This document shows, in pieces, positions 16,760 through 25,504 of a DNA stretch of 64,000 nt. The position numbers were made by a program, and so were the translations under genes. The notes below the pieces were generated by a model. It did no database searches and was not told the origin of the DNA. It saw only the letters and a program-made list of their open reading frames with translations. Location of the stretch: positions 127,001-191,000 of the forward strand of contig NZ_CP017241.1 in NCBI RefSeq assembly GCF_001908375.1. The letters are read 5' to 3'. The first letter of the stretch is position 1, and every line of letters begins with the position of its first letter. This DNA is from Rhizobium etli 8C-3. GTDB lineage: Bacteria > Pseudomonadota > Alphaproteobacteria > Rhizobiales > Rhizobiaceae.

Positions 16760-17707
16760 ATGATAGCCATCATCTTCGACGTTCTTCCCATCTTCATCAT
16801 GATTCTGATCGGCTGGCTGATCGTCAAAACGGGACTGATGAAGGCAGATGTCGGCGACGCTTTGAGCGATTTCGTTTTCAAGATTGCCGTCCCACTGCTT
16901 CTTTTCCGCACGATCGCCGAAGCGGATTTCCACGGTGCTTCGCCGTTTCGTCTCTGGATCGCTTATTTCTCCGGGGTTGCGGTGACCTGGACGGCAGGTC
17001 ACGTTGCGGCGACCCGGTTTTTTGGCCGTGATGATCGCATCGGCGTGCTTGCCGGCGTTTCGTCGGCATTTGCAAATACCATCTTCGTCGGTCTGCCGCT
17101 TGTTCAACGCACGGTCGGCAATGAGGGTCTTGTGCCGCTTTCAATCCTGATCGCCGTGCATCTGCCCGTCATGATGGTCATCGGCACGATCATGATGGAG
17201 CGGGCGGAGCGGAAGATTGCGGGCAAAGGCGAGCGCAGCATGCTGAAACTGCTTCGACAGATCGGTCTCAATCTTGTCCGTAATCCGCTCGTCATCGGCC
17301 TTGTCGCCGGTGCAGCGGTTCACCTTGCAGGTCTTCCAATGCCGCAGCCGGTGGCGTCGATTGTCGACCAGCTGGCAGGCGTTGCTGGACCTGTGGCCCT
17401 TGTATCCCTGGGCATGGCTCTCGAGAGGTATGGCGTCTCCGGCAATGTCGGCATCGCCAGCGTCACATCTGCCTTCAAACTGGTGTTGCTTCCATGCTGC
17501 GTCTGGGCCGCAAGCCATCTGGTTGGACTGACTGCCAGCTGGACCGCGGCGCTGGTGTTGATCGCCGCTGTTCCCACCGGCGTCAACGCCTGGCTGATCG
17601 CCAATCGTTTCGGCGTCGGCCACAGCCTCGCGGCCTCCACGATCACGGTAACGACGGCACTCGGCGCCATATCGGTTTCGCTCTGGGCTTATCTGCTCGG
17701 CGCCTGA
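16760..17707 (+). CDS. AEC family transporter
   Basis: A 315-residue integral membrane protein of the auxin efflux carrier family. About ten hydrophobic segments are visible, beginning with IIFDVLPIFIMILIGWLIV and ending in the last 20 residues, with a central hydrophilic loop (ERAERKIAGKGERSMLKLLR). Conserved family features include the asparagine-containing segment FANTIFVGLPLV (about residues 100-111). Bacterial members export or take up organic acids such as malate or malonate; the substrate here is not known. The ATG at 16760 was chosen because the first membrane segment begins at once. It converges with cycM. Confidence 0.88.
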   Translation: MIAIIFDVLPIFIMILIGWLIVKTGLMKADVGDALSDFVFKIAVPLLLFRTIAEADFHGASPFRLWIAYFSGVAVTWTAGHVAATRFFGRDDRIGVLAGVSSAFANTIFVGLPLVQRTVGNEGLVPLSILIAVHLPVMMVIGTIMMERAERKIAGKGERSMLKLLRQIGLNLVRNPLVIGLVAGAAVHLAGLPMPQPVASIVDQLAGVAGPVALVSLGMALERYGVSGNVGIASVTSAFKLVLLPCCVWAASHLVGLTASWTAALVLIAAVPTGVNAWLIANRFGVGHSLAASTITVTTALGAISVSLWAYLLGA

Positions 17708-17710
17708 CCG

Positions 17711-17735
17711 CAAAAAGCCCGGCGTCGGCCGGGCT
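17711..17735 (-). terminator. cycM terminator
   Basis: Perfect 8-bp stem AGCCCGGC (17716-17723) and GCCGGGCT (17728-17735) with loop GTCG. On the minus strand it is followed by TTTTTG, which suits termination after cycM. It also lies just after the AEC stop codon. Confidence 0.8.
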
Positions 17736-17767
17736 CTCGATTTCGTCGGGAAAGCTCTGCTGCAGGA

Positions 17768-18346
17768 TTACTGCGTAACGGTATCGGGCGCGTTCGGATC
17801 CGGCAACGGAACCGGTGCGTCTGCCAGCGTGTGCAAGTAAAGGATTACGTTCGCGCGATCCTGTTCCTTCGGCAGGCCGGCAAAGCCCATGGCCGTGCCC
17901 GGAATCTGTTTTTTCGGTGCCAGCAGGAAATGGTTCAGGTGATCGAAGGTCCACTTTTCGCTGCCGCCCTTGGAGAAATCCTTCATGGCGGAGGAATAGG
18001 CGAAGCCCTCATGCGAAGCGATCGGACGATCGACGAGACCATAGAGGTTCGGACCGACTTTATTTGGCCCTCCCTTGGTCACGTCATGACAGGACTGACA
18101 CTTCTTGAATACCGTTTCGCCAGCCTTGGCATCGGCGCTGGCAAGAAGCTTGGCGATCGGAACCACAGCTGCTGCAGGTGCAGCTTCGCCACCGCCGGCA
18201 GCGGGCGCCTCTTCAGCAACGATAGCGAAACCTTCCTTCTCCGGCGCTTCGGAATGGAAGATCCCTTCGGACGCGATCGACACTGACATCAGGACGAAAA
18301 TTGTTCCGAGAAGCGCCCCAACGCCCATATTGACATAAGAATTCAT
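17768..18346 (-). CDS. cycM: Membrane-anchored cytochrome c (CycM type)
   Basis: A 192-residue class I c-type cytochrome held to the inner membrane by an uncleaved amino-terminal segment ([17 protein letters not shown], about residues 8-24), then an Ala/Pro-rich linker, then the haem domain. Haem is attached by CQSCH (about residues 88-92), and the distal ligand is the methionine in GTAMGFAGL (about residue 160). In rhizobia CycM carries electrons from the bc1 complex to the aa3 oxidase. The ATG at 18346 has GGAG 8 bases upstream; a longer frame is open but unlikely. It is divergent from kdsB. Confidence 0.9.
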   Translation of the reverse strand: MNSYVNMGVGALLGTIFVLMSVSIASEGIFHSEAPEKEGFAIVAEEAPAAGGGEAAPAAAVVPIAKLLASADAKAGETVFKKCQSCHDVTKGGPNKVGPNLYGLVDRPIASHEGFAYSSAMKDFSKGGSEKWTFDHLNHFLLAPKKQIPGTAMGFAGLPKEQDRANVILYLHTLADAPVPLPDPNAPDTVTQ

Positions 18347-18501
18347 CTGCAATGCTCCCCGTGCAGTCGGCAGACCCTGAATAGGCACCATCTTGAAATC
18401 GCGCGGAACCTATGTCTTTTGGCAGTTCGTTGCAACTGTCTAAATGGTCTTGTACGTGAGACTTTTTGACACTTTCCTGCCTGGAATAGAAGGTCCGAAC
18501 G

Positions 18502-19257
18502 ATGACTGCTTCAAATTTAGATGACGTGCTGGTTCTGATCCCCGCCCGCATGGCGTCCACCCGCCTTCCCGGCAAGCCGCTGGCCGATATTTGCGGATTG
18601 CCGATGATCGTCCAGGTCGCTTTGCGGGCGAAGGAAGCGCAGATCGGCCGTGTTGTCATCGCGGTCGACGACGAGGAGGTATTCGAGGCAGTTTCGAAAG
18701 CCGGCTTCGAAGTCGTTATGACCCGCAAGGACCACCAATCCGGCTCCGATCGCATTTTCGAAGCCCTGCACAAGGTCGATCCGGACGCCAGGGCCAGGAT
18801 CATTGTCAACGTCCAAGGCGACCTGCCGACCATTGATCCAGAAACGATCCGAGCTGCATTGCGCCCGTTGGAAGGGGAGACCGTCGATATTGCGACGCTC
18901 ACCGTCGAGATCACCGACGAGGAAGAGAGGATCAATCCGAACGTCGTCAAGGTCGTGGGGTCTCCGCTCTCCGAAACCCGTCTTCATGCGCTCTATTTCA
19001 CCCGCGCCACAGCACCTTATGGCCAAGGGCCGCTCTATCACCATATCGGTCTTTATGCATATCGCCGGGCTGCGCTCGAGAAATTCGTCTCGCTCGGCCC
19101 GTCGGCCCTTGAGAAGCGCGAATCCCTGGAGCAGCTTCGCGCGCTCGAAGCCGGCATGCGCATCGACGTGGAGATCGTCAAAACCGTTCCACTTGGGGTC
19201 GATACGCCGGTCGATCTGGAGAAGGCCCGCCGCATTCTTTCGGCAAGGAAGGCATGA
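18502..19257 (+). CDS. kdsB: 3-deoxy-manno-octulosonate cytidylyltransferase
   Basis: A 251-residue CMP-KDO synthetase that activates KDO with CTP for lipopolysaccharide inner-core assembly. It has the nucleotide-binding [18 protein letters not shown] (residues about 13-30), the HQSGSDRI loop, the metal-binding [12 protein letters not shown] (about residues 107-118) and the late [10 protein letters not shown] and [10 protein letters not shown] segments typical of KdsB. The start at 18502 is the only one that keeps the amino-terminal strand. The end overlaps the region that leads into pheA, so the two are probably cotranscribed, as in many Rhizobiales. Confidence 0.95.
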   Translation: MTASNLDDVLVLIPARMASTRLPGKPLADICGLPMIVQVALRAKEAQIGRVVIAVDDEEVFEAVSKAGFEVVMTRKDHQSGSDRIFEALHKVDPDARARIIVNVQGDLPTIDPETIRAALRPLEGETVDIATLTVEITDEEERINPNVVKVVGSPLSETRLHALYFTRATAPYGQGPLYHHIGLYAYRRAALEKFVSLGPSALEKRESLEQLRALEAGMRIDVEIVKTVPLGVDTPVDLEKARRILSARKA

Positions 19258-19268
19258 AGGACATCGTC

Positions 19269-20129
19269 ATGAACATCAAGACCAATCGAATCTCGTTTCA
19301 AGGCGAATTCGGCGCTAACTCCGACATGGCCTGCCGTGACATGTTCCCGACAATGGAGCCGTTGCCTTGCCAGACGTTTGAAGACGCCTTCACGGCGGTC
19401 GACAATGGCGATGCCGATATTGCGATGATCCCGATTGAAAACACGATCGCGGGCCGTGTCGCCGATATCCATCACCTCCTGCCGGAGTCGCGGCTGCACA
19501 TCATCGCCGAATACTTCATGCCGATCCGTTTCCAGCTGATGGTGCTGCCCGGCGTCTCGAAGGACGAAATTCGCACCGTGCACAGCCACATCCACGCGCT
19601 GGGTCAATGCCGGAAGATCGTGCGCGCAAATGGCTGGAAGCCGGTGATTGCCGGAGATACGGCAGGTGCTGCAAAGCTCGTCAAGGAAACCGGCGACCGA
19701 ACGATGGCGGCGCTCGCGCCGCGTCTTGCCGCCGAGCTCTATAGCCTCGACGTCGTTGCCGAAAATGTCGAGGACACCGAGAGCAATGTTACACGCTTCG
19801 TCGTGCTCTCGCGCGACGAGGAATGGGCAAACCGCGGCTCCGAGGAAGAAAAGATCGTCACGACCTTCGTCTTCAACGTCCGCAACATTCCGGCCGCGCT
19901 CTACAAGGCCCTCGGTGGTTTTGCGACGAACAACATCAACATGACGAAGCTCGAAAGCTATCAGTTGGGTGGCAAGTTCGTGGCGACGCAGTTTTACGCC
20001 GATATCGAAGGACATCCGAACGATCCCCATGTGCGCCGGGCTTTGGAAGAGTTGCGGTTCTTTTCAGAAAATGTCCGCATTCTCGGGGTCTACAGGGGCC
20101 ATCCGATGCGGGGCCAGCTGCACAAGTGA
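19269..20129 (+). CDS. pheA: Prephenate dehydratase, monofunctional
   Basis: A 286-residue enzyme that decarboxylates and dehydrates prephenate to phenylpyruvate for phenylalanine synthesis. The catalytic domain covers residues 1-185, including IPIENTIAGRV and the TRF motif in NVTRFVVLSR (about residues 176-185). A regulatory ACT domain follows (VRNIPAALYKALGGFA, then ESYQLGGKFVATQFYAD), expected to bind phenylalanine for feedback inhibition. No chorismate mutase domain is fused. An in-frame ATG at 19254 overlaps the kdsB stop, but the ATG at 19269 has AAGGA 7 bases upstream and fits the family better. Confidence 0.95.
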   Translation: MNIKTNRISFQGEFGANSDMACRDMFPTMEPLPCQTFEDAFTAVDNGDADIAMIPIENTIAGRVADIHHLLPESRLHIIAEYFMPIRFQLMVLPGVSKDEIRTVHSHIHALGQCRKIVRANGWKPVIAGDTAGAAKLVKETGDRTMAALAPRLAAELYSLDVVAENVEDTESNVTRFVVLSRDEEWANRGSEEEKIVTTFVFNVRNIPAALYKALGGFATNNINMTKLESYQLGGKFVATQFYADIEGHPNDPHVRRALEELRFFSENVRILGVYRGHPMRGQLHK

Positions 20130-20155
20130 GGAGGGGCGCCGGTGGCGCCCTTCCT
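20129..20155. terminator. Hairpin between convergent pheA and VOC genes
   Basis: AGGAGGGGCGCC (20129-20140) can pair with GGCGCCCTTCCT (20144-20155) around a 3-base loop, with one G-U pair. The U-tract is poor in both directions, so termination may be partial. Confidence 0.5.
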
Positions 20156-20161
20156 GCTCTC

Positions 20162-20530
20162 TCACTTGTCGGGTTCGCACACGCGCAGCCGGTGGCCGTC
20201 CGGATCGAGCGCGACAAAGGTCGGGCCGAAATCGAGATCGGTCAGCTTCTGAGCAATCGGCAGACCGCGTTTTCGCCAATCCTCGTAGTGTTTGGCAACG
20301 GCATTTTCGCCAGCCACCATGAAGGCGACCTCTCCGCGATTGCCGATCGCGGAAGGTTGCGGCTCGACCGTGCTGCGCCGCCACAGGCCGAGCGTGAAAC
20401 CGCCGTCGAGTGGGAAAGCGACGAAATTCGGCGCGGCAACCCCAGGCTCGCGGCCGAGCAGGTCTTTGTAGAAGATCGCACTTTCGGCGGGATCCTTGAC
20501 GTAAAGAATGATGAGGTTGGGGCTGGTCAT
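20162..20530 (-). CDS. VOC (glyoxalase/bleomycin-resistance) superfamily protein
   Basis: A 122-residue protein with the two beta-alpha-beta-beta-beta modules of the vicinal oxygen chelate fold: MTSPNLIILYVKDPAESAIF with FYKDLLG in the first half, and EVAFMVAGENAVAKHYEDW to FVALDPDGHRLRVCEP in the second. The ending DPDGHRLRV is characteristic. The substrate is unknown. The ATG at 20530 has GAGGGA about 9 bases upstream; a longer open frame upstream is not supported. It lies on the same strand and downstream of the WYL regulator, an arrangement often seen for this pair in proteobacteria, which suggests local control. Confidence 0.85.
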   Translation of the reverse strand: MTSPNLIILYVKDPAESAIFYKDLLGREPGVAAPNFVAFPLDGGFTLGLWRRSTVEPQPSAIGNRGEVAFMVAGENAVAKHYEDWRKRGLPIAQKLTDLDFGPTFVALDPDGHRLRVCEPDK

Positions 20531-20652
20531 ATCGGATGTCCCTCGGTTCTGGAATGGGTTGCACAGGTTCAGCGCTTGCCGGCGATCAACGGCGGCAAGC
20601 GCCAAAGCCGCCGCTGATTGGGCGGCGCTGGCCACTGGGCGGTGGGGCGAAT

Positions 20653-20880
20653 TCAGTTGCTCTCGTGGTGTGGTTGGATCCAGTCCATGAACCCGATATC
20701 GCGCTTCATATAGTCGGACATCGCATCGAGATCGAGCTGAGGATAGCGGCTCCGCACCAGGTTGCGCGATGCGTTCAACATCATTCGCAGCATCAGAGAT
20801 TGCGGGAATTTCGCTTGGGTAGATGTGTCCTCGGCAACGTCATTTCGGCATGTCGATCGAGTGGGGTTCAAGCTCGTCAT
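20653..20880 (-). CDS. Small DUF1127-like protein
   Basis: A 75-residue basic protein whose carboxy half contains LDLDAMSDYMKRDIGFMDW, resembling the LxxLSDxxLxDIG core of DUF1127 (YjiS-like) proteins. Its central part (SLMLRMMLNASRNLVRSR) is amphipathic. Some DUF1127 proteins bind RNA or help small-RNA maturation in alphaproteobacteria, but no function can be claimed here. Two consecutive ATG codons occur (20883 and 20880); the second is better placed relative to GGAGG, 7 bases upstream. It stands alone between the VOC gene and the WYL regulator on the same strand. Confidence 0.65.
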   Translation of the reverse strand: MTSLNPTRSTCRNDVAEDTSTQAKFPQSLMLRMMLNASRNLVRSRYPQLDLDAMSDYMKRDIGFMDWIQPHHESN

Positions 20881-20953
20881 CATCGGTCCTCCAGTTTGGG
20901 ATTGTCCCGATAATAGCGCTGACCACTGTCAGTTTATGGCAGTAGTGTCGAGG

Positions 20954-21637
20954 CTAAGACGAAATTTCCTGCTGATCCCGCCACTCCTTGAGAAGCACGG
21001 CGCGGCGGCGCGGATACCGTACGTCTTGGGGTCTCATTTCGACGATCCGGTCGGTGCGGAAATGACGGTAATCCTGCCGCAGTTCGCACCAGGCCACCAC
21101 GACGCGGACCTGCTCGAAGTAGCTGAGTGCAAAGGGCCAGATATTGCGGACGGAGACGGTCCCGCTCTCATCGGAATAGGTCAGTTTGAGAATCCGTTCG
21201 CTGCGGATCGCCTTGCGAATGGCGTCAAGATCGGCCTTGTCGGCAACGGGCGGACGCAGGTGAACGAGAAGCGTCGAGGTCTCGATTTCGTCGCGCATTT
21301 CATGTGGAAGGACATCGGCAATCTTCGCCAGCGCATCGGCGCCGGCAGCAGCAAGTCGCGGATCTGCCGCGCGGGCGACCCAGCGCGAACCGAGGACCAG
21401 CGCCTCGATCTCCTCCTGCGAAAACATCATCGGCGGCAGCATGAAACCGGGTTTCAAGACGTAGCCGACGCCGGGTTCTCCTTCGATCAGAGCGCCCTGG
21501 CCCTGGAGGCTGGCGATATCGCGATAGAGCGTGCGGATGCTGACGCCTGTTTCCGCTGCCAGGACGGCACCGCTTACCGGACGGCGGAAGCGCCGCAACG
21601 TCTGAAGCAGGGTCAGAAGGCGTTCCGAGCGCGCCAT
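20954..21637 (-). CDS. YafY-type regulator with HTH and WYL domains
   Basis: A 227-residue transcription factor. Residues 1-60 form a DeoR-like helix-turn-helix (LLTLLQTLRRFRRPVSGAVL, VSIRTLYRDIASLQ). Residues 135-220 form a WYL domain (AIRSERILKLTYSDESG, NIWPFALSYFEQVRVVVAWC, FRTDRI), which usually binds a small ligand or nucleic acid. The start is 9 bases from the end of nudC on the same strand, so it is the third gene of a HIT-nudC-WYL operon. The nearby VOC gene is the usual target or partner for this regulator type. Confidence 0.88.
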   Translation of the reverse strand: MARSERLLTLLQTLRRFRRPVSGAVLAAETGVSIRTLYRDIASLQGQGALIEGEPGVGYVLKPGFMLPPMMFSQEEIEALVLGSRWVARAADPRLAAAGADALAKIADVLPHEMRDEIETSTLLVHLRPPVADKADLDAIRKAIRSERILKLTYSDESGTVSVRNIWPFALSYFEQVRVVVAWCELRQDYRHFRTDRIVEMRPQDVRYPRRRAVLLKEWRDQQEISS

Positions 21638-21646
21638 CGCATTGCC

Positions 21647-22609
21647 CTATTGCTTTTTCCACTCCACCCAATCGCGCATCAGGCGGTGGGCGATAGCGCC
21701 TTTGGGCGGCGAAGCCTGGCCGTTGGCGCCTGGGCGTTCGAGCATTTCAATTGTTTCCTCGCGGGTGAACCAGCGGCAATCCTCCAGTTCCGATTCGTCG
21801 CGATGGACCTCTGTCGATTTCGCCTCGGCATAGCAGCCGATCATCAGCGTATGCGGCATCGGCCACGGCTGCGACGCGTGGTAGCGAATCCGGCCGGTCT
21901 TGATGCCGGACTCCTCCAGCGTCTCGCGGCGCACGGCGTTTTCGATCGTTTCGCCGGGCTCGACGAAACCGGCGAGGCAGGAATACATGCCCGGCGTAAA
22001 ATGGTGGCTGCGGCCGAGCAGGCAAAGGTCGCGCTGTTCATCGACCGCCAGCATGATAACCACAGGGTCGGTGCGCGGGAAGATCATGTTTTCGCAGGCC
22101 ATGCAAATCCGCTTGTAGCCGCCGATGCGCATCTCCATCGTGCCACCGCAGCGGCCGCAGAAGCGGTTGTCGCCGTTCCAGCGGATGAGGCTTGCGGCCT
22201 GGGCGTATTCGCCGAGCAGAACGTCATCGACGAGCTGGTCGCGGTAGAGCGTGCGCGCGTCGGCGGGCTTGTAATGGCTTTCAAGATCGTCGGCCGGAAT
22301 GCCGACGGGAACGGCAAGCCGCGGTTCGCCCGTTTTGCGGTATCCGAGCAGGATCGTCTCGTCCCAATGTGGCTGCAGTTCCTGCAGTTCGTAGCGGGCA
22401 AACAGCGGATCCAGCACCTGCCCATCATGCTTCAGGACAAGCTTGTCCTTGGCGAAGGCGAAGATGTGGGTGCCGTCCTTCGCCAGTGCCTTCTCGACGG
22501 ACTCCTCGTCGCGATGTTCGGAATCACGGTTGAGGTCGTTTGCGGCAAAGGCAGTGAGATTGCTGGGTTCCGGATGTGGAACATCCGAATCGAAAAGCGA
22601 ACGGTTCAT
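21647..22609 (-). CDS. nudC: NAD-capped RNA hydrolase / NADH pyrophosphatase
   Basis: A 320-residue Nudix hydrolase that cleaves NAD(H) or the NAD cap of RNA to nicotinamide mononucleotide and AMP (or 5'-monophosphate RNA). A four-cysteine zinc ribbon (CGRCGG and CMAC, about residues 151-170) precedes the Nudix box GFVEPGETIENAVRRETLEE (about residues 213-232). The family-specific SQPWPMPHTLM motif follows, which marks NudC among Nudix proteins. The start ATG overlaps the HIT stop codon (ATGA), so translation is coupled to the upstream gene. Confidence 0.94.
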   Translation of the reverse strand: MNRSLFDSDVPHPEPSNLTAFAANDLNRDSEHRDEESVEKALAKDGTHIFAFAKDKLVLKHDGQVLDPLFARYELQELQPHWDETILLGYRKTGEPRLAVPVGIPADDLESHYKPADARTLYRDQLVDDVLLGEYAQAASLIRWNGDNRFCGRCGGTMEMRIGGYKRICMACENMIFPRTDPVVIMLAVDEQRDLCLLGRSHHFTPGMYSCLAGFVEPGETIENAVRRETLEESGIKTGRIRYHASQPWPMPHTLMIGCYAEAKSTEVHRDESELEDCRWFTREETIEMLERPGANGQASPPKGAIAHRLMRDWVEWKKQ

Positions 22610-23031
22610 GATGAAAGGGCTTCCCGCAACTTCGCTATGAATTCGTCTCTCTTGCCCGCTTCGTAGGGCTCGGCCTTACCGAAGCCCCAGACAGGGCCTG
22701 GCCAGTTGGCATCGCCTTCGAAGCGGGCAATGACATGAACATGAAGCTGGCGGACGATATTGCCAAGGGCCCCGATGTTGATTTTTGTGGCGCCGGTGAT
22801 CTTCTTCAGCGCAGCCGCAGTCATTTCGGTTTCGAAGGCGAGAAGCACCTGATCGAGCGGCGTGAGTTCGAAGATCTCCGTGATGCCGGCCCTGCGTGGC
22901 ACCAGGATCAGCCAGGGCCAGCGGGCGTCCTTCGATAAACGGAGATCACACAGACCCGTCTGCATGACTCTGTCGCTGTCGCTCTCCAGCCGACGGTCGA
23001 GAATGAAATCGTCCAACAGGCATTCCTCCAT
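22606..23031 (-). CDS. HIT family protein
   Basis: A 141-residue histidine-triad protein, expected to be a nucleotidyl hydrolase or transferase acting on compounds such as AMP-lysine or diadenosine polyphosphates. The triad region reads NIVRQLHVHVIARFEGD (about residues 93-109): the first two histidines are present but the third position of HxHxH is isoleucine, which seems usual in this rhizobial subgroup. The ATG at 23031 has AGGA 5 bases upstream; an earlier in-frame ATG would run into the ffs control region. It is the first gene of a coupled HIT-nudC-WYL operon, and both enzymes act on nucleotides. Confidence 0.87.
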   Translation of the reverse strand: MEECLLDDFILDRRLESDSDRVMQTGLCDLRLSKDARWPWLILVPRRAGITEIFELTPLDQVLLAFETEMTAAALKKITGATKINIGALGNIVRQLHVHVIARFEGDANWPGPVWGFGKAEPYEAGKRDEFIAKLREALSS

Positions 23032-23101
23032 ATTTTTCCTATGATTAGCAGTTTTTTTTGAGCTTGGCTTGCTTTTGATGGCGATATTGCCGATATGTGC
23101 A

Positions 23102-23203
23102 TCCGGGAGGTTGGTGGTGGACGAGCCACTCGCCAACCGGGTCAGGTCCGGAAGGAAGCAGCCCTAACGAGCCCGGCACGGGTCATCGTGCCAGCCTCCC
23201 ACC
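23102..23203 (+). ncRNA. ffs: Signal recognition particle 4.5S RNA
   Basis: The small bacterial SRP RNA, which binds Ffh to target nascent membrane proteins. The conserved apical domain with GGTCAGGTCCGGAAGGAAGC (23140-23159) is intact. The ends pair GGGAGG (23105-23110) with CCTCCC (23195-23200), and CACTCGCC to GGGTCATCG form the inner helix. The exact ends are estimated from pairing. Location directly before dnaX is the usual alphaproteobacterial arrangement. A pyrimidine-rich run follows and may end the transcript. Confidence 0.93.
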
Positions 23204-23248
23204 CTTCTTTCTTCCAAATGCCCGGCGTTCCGGGCGATAAGCAGGGCG

Positions 23249-25126
23249 ATGAGCGACACCGAGCGACAGTCACAAGATGCCGCCTCGACGGGCACCGGGT
23301 ACCGGGTGCTGGCACGCAAATACCGCCCCAAGGATTTCACGGACCTGATGGTCGGCCAGGAGCCGATGGTCCGCACGCTGACCAACGCCTTTGAGACCGG
23401 CCGCATTGCGCAGGCCTACATGCTGACGGGCGTCCGCGGCGTCGGCAAGACGACGACAGCCCGTATTCTGGCGCGCGCGCTGAATTACAAAACGCCCGAG
23501 ATCGACAAGCCGACGATCGACCTGCGCGTACCGGGCGAGCATTGCCAGGCGATCATGGAAGGCCGCCATGTCGACGTGATCGAGATGGACGCTGCCTCCC
23601 ATACCGGTATCGACGATATTCGTGAGATCATCGAGCAGGTACGCTATCGGCCGGTGTCTGCGCGCTACAAGGTTTATATCATCGACGAAGTCCACATGCT
23701 TTCGACACAGGCCTTCAACGGCTTGCTGAAGACGCTCGAAGAGCCGCCGGAGCACGTGAAGTTCATTTTCGCGACCACGGAAATCCGCAAGGTTCCGATT
23801 ACCGTTCTTTCGCGCTGTCAGCGCTTCGATCTCCGCCGCATCAGCGCGGCCGATCTCGTCGGCTTGTTTACGACCATCGCAGCGAAGGAAGGCATCGATG
23901 CGGAGCCGGATGCGCTGGCGATGATCGCACGCGCCGCCGAAGGCTCGGCACGCGACGGCCTTTCGCTGCTTGACCAGGCGATCGCCCATGGCAGCGGTGT
24001 CGTCCAGGCGGAGGCGGTACGCGGCATGCTGGGCCTTGCCGATCGTGCTCGCATCGTCGACCTCTTCGAGCATGTTGCCAGAGGCGATGTCGCCGCAGCG
24101 CTCGCCGAATTTCAGGCGCAGTACGAGGCCGGCGCAAATCCCGTCGTCGTGTTGACCGACCTTGCCGATTTCACCCATCTCGTTACCCGGCTAAAATATG
24201 TTCCGGACGCTGCCAATGACCCGTCGCTCAGCGAAGTCGAGCGAACCAGGGCCTGCGAGTTCGCTCAAGGGATTGCGGTAACGGCGCTGTCGCGGATCTG
24301 GCAGATGTTGTTGAAGGGCATTGCGGAAACGGAAAGCTCTTCGCGCACGGCCGGTGCGGCGGAAATGGTGCTGATCCGGCTGGCACATGCGGCGCACCTG
24401 CCCTCGCCCGAAGATGCCGCGCGTCGCCTTGCCGAGCTCTCCGAAAACGGCAGCAGTTCGCGTCCTTCGCCTACGCCGTCGGGTAACGGCAGCAGCAATG
24501 GCGCCCGTGTACCCTATCAATCGGCGGTGGCCGTGCGCGCGACGGAGAGCACGCCGAGGCCGCAGCCTTCAGGGGGACCGGCCATGTTGCGTGCCGTACC
24601 CGATCCCGATCCGCAGCCGATGCAGGCGCCAGGCCGCATCGAGACGAAGCCAGCGCAAGCGCCCAAGCCGCTCGTTTCTGTCAATGCGATCGCCGATATC
24701 GTCAACCTCGCTACGGAAAAGCGCGACCCGAAGCTGAAAGCACTCGTGCGCAATTTCGTGCGGCCCGTGAAAATTGAATCGGGCCGTCTCGACGTGAACC
24801 TCACCGACGGGGCGCCGGCGACATTGCTCAACGAGCTTGCCGTCAAGTTGAAGGAATGGACCGGCATACACTGGATCGTCAGCCTCAGCCGCGAGGCCGG
24901 CGACCCGACGATGGTCGAGGCAGAGGCCAAGGCCAAGGAGCAGCAGGTGAGCGACGCCCGGCAGGATCCGGATGTGGCCGCGATCCTGGCGCATTTCCCC
25001 GGTGCAAGGATCATCGACGTGCGGGTAAGGGCACCCGAACCGGAGGAAGAGGGCGAGGCGAAACCGCCTGCAGTCGCCGAATCCGAAGAGGGTGACATTC
25101 TGCCCGGCGACGACCTAGATTTCTGA
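23249..25126 (+). CDS. dnaX: DNA polymerase III subunits gamma and tau
   Basis: A 625-residue clamp-loader ATPase. Residues 18-60 hold the conserved LARKYRPKDFTDLMVGQE and the Walker A motif GVRGVGKTTTAR (about residues 61-72). Walker B is VYIIDEVHMLS (about residue 144), followed by LKTLEEPPEHVKFIFATTE and the SRC motif. From residue 390 to 490 a Ser/Gly/Pro-rich linker leads to a carboxy-terminal tau region that should contact the helicase and polymerase. No obvious slippage heptanucleotide was identified for a shorter gamma form, though this was not searched exhaustively. It is followed by ybaB 21 bases on. Confidence 0.96.
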   Translation: MSDTERQSQDAASTGTGYRVLARKYRPKDFTDLMVGQEPMVRTLTNAFETGRIAQAYMLTGVRGVGKTTTARILARALNYKTPEIDKPTIDLRVPGEHCQAIMEGRHVDVIEMDAASHTGIDDIREIIEQVRYRPVSARYKVYIIDEVHMLSTQAFNGLLKTLEEPPEHVKFIFATTEIRKVPITVLSRCQRFDLRRISAADLVGLFTTIAAKEGIDAEPDALAMIARAAEGSARDGLSLLDQAIAHGSGVVQAEAVRGMLGLADRARIVDLFEHVARGDVAAALAEFQAQYEAGANPVVVLTDLADFTHLVTRLKYVPDAANDPSLSEVERTRACEFAQGIAVTALSRIWQMLLKGIAETESSSRTAGAAEMVLIRLAHAAHLPSPEDAARRLAELSENGSSSRPSPTPSGNGSSNGARVPYQSAVAVRATESTPRPQPSGGPAMLRAVPDPDPQPMQAPGRIETKPAQAPKPLVSVNAIADIVNLATEKRDPKLKALVRNFVRPVKIESGRLDVNLTDGAPATLLNELAVKLKEWTGIHWIVSLSREAGDPTMVEAEAKAKEQQVSDARQDPDVAAILAHFPGARIIDVRVRAPEPEEEGEAKPPAVAESEEGDILPGDDLDF

Positions 25127-25147
25127 AGGTAAAGAAGGAACCAGACG

Positions 25148-25471
25148 ATGCGCGACCTCATGGGCATGATGGGCAAAGTCAAGGAAATGCAGGCCAAGAT
25201 GGAGCAGATGCAGGCGGAAATAGCCGAGCTCCAGGCTGAAGGAAAGGCGGGCGGCGGTCTCGTCACCGTTGTCATGAGTGGCAAGGGCGAACTCAAGAGC
25301 CTGAAGATTGACCCTTCGCTGTTCAAGGAAGACGACGTCGAGATCCTCGAGGATCTGATCATTGCCGCCCACAAGGATGCCAAGGACAAGGCGGAAGCCG
25401 CTGCAGCCGAAAAGACGAAGGCGCTGACTGCCGGGCTGCCGATCCCGCCCGGCTTCAAGATGCCGTTTTGA
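25148..25471 (+). CDS. YbaB/EbfC family nucleoid-associated protein
   Basis: A 107-residue DNA-binding protein. The typical opening [19 protein letters not shown] forms a long helix for dimerisation. [20 protein letters not shown] is the beta hairpin of the tweezer-like fold, and [12 protein letters not shown] closes the protein as in the family. It is encoded 21 bases after dnaX and is almost always cotranscribed with it. In most alphaproteobacteria recR follows directly; here a transporter and a MOSC gene lie in between. Confidence 0.94.
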   Translation: MRDLMGMMGKVKEMQAKMEQMQAEIAELQAEGKAGGGLVTVVMSGKGELKSLKIDPSLFKEDDVEILEDLIIAAHKDAKDKAEAAAAEKTKALTAGLPIPPGFKMPF

Positions 25472-25504
25472 GATTTGCAGCCATCTACGCCGGGGAGAGC
25501 GCCG

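Noticed and set aside
20762..22666. A 634-codon plus-strand frame opposite the WYL and nudC genes
   Set aside because: It crosses several true genes on the other strand and has no family resemblance.
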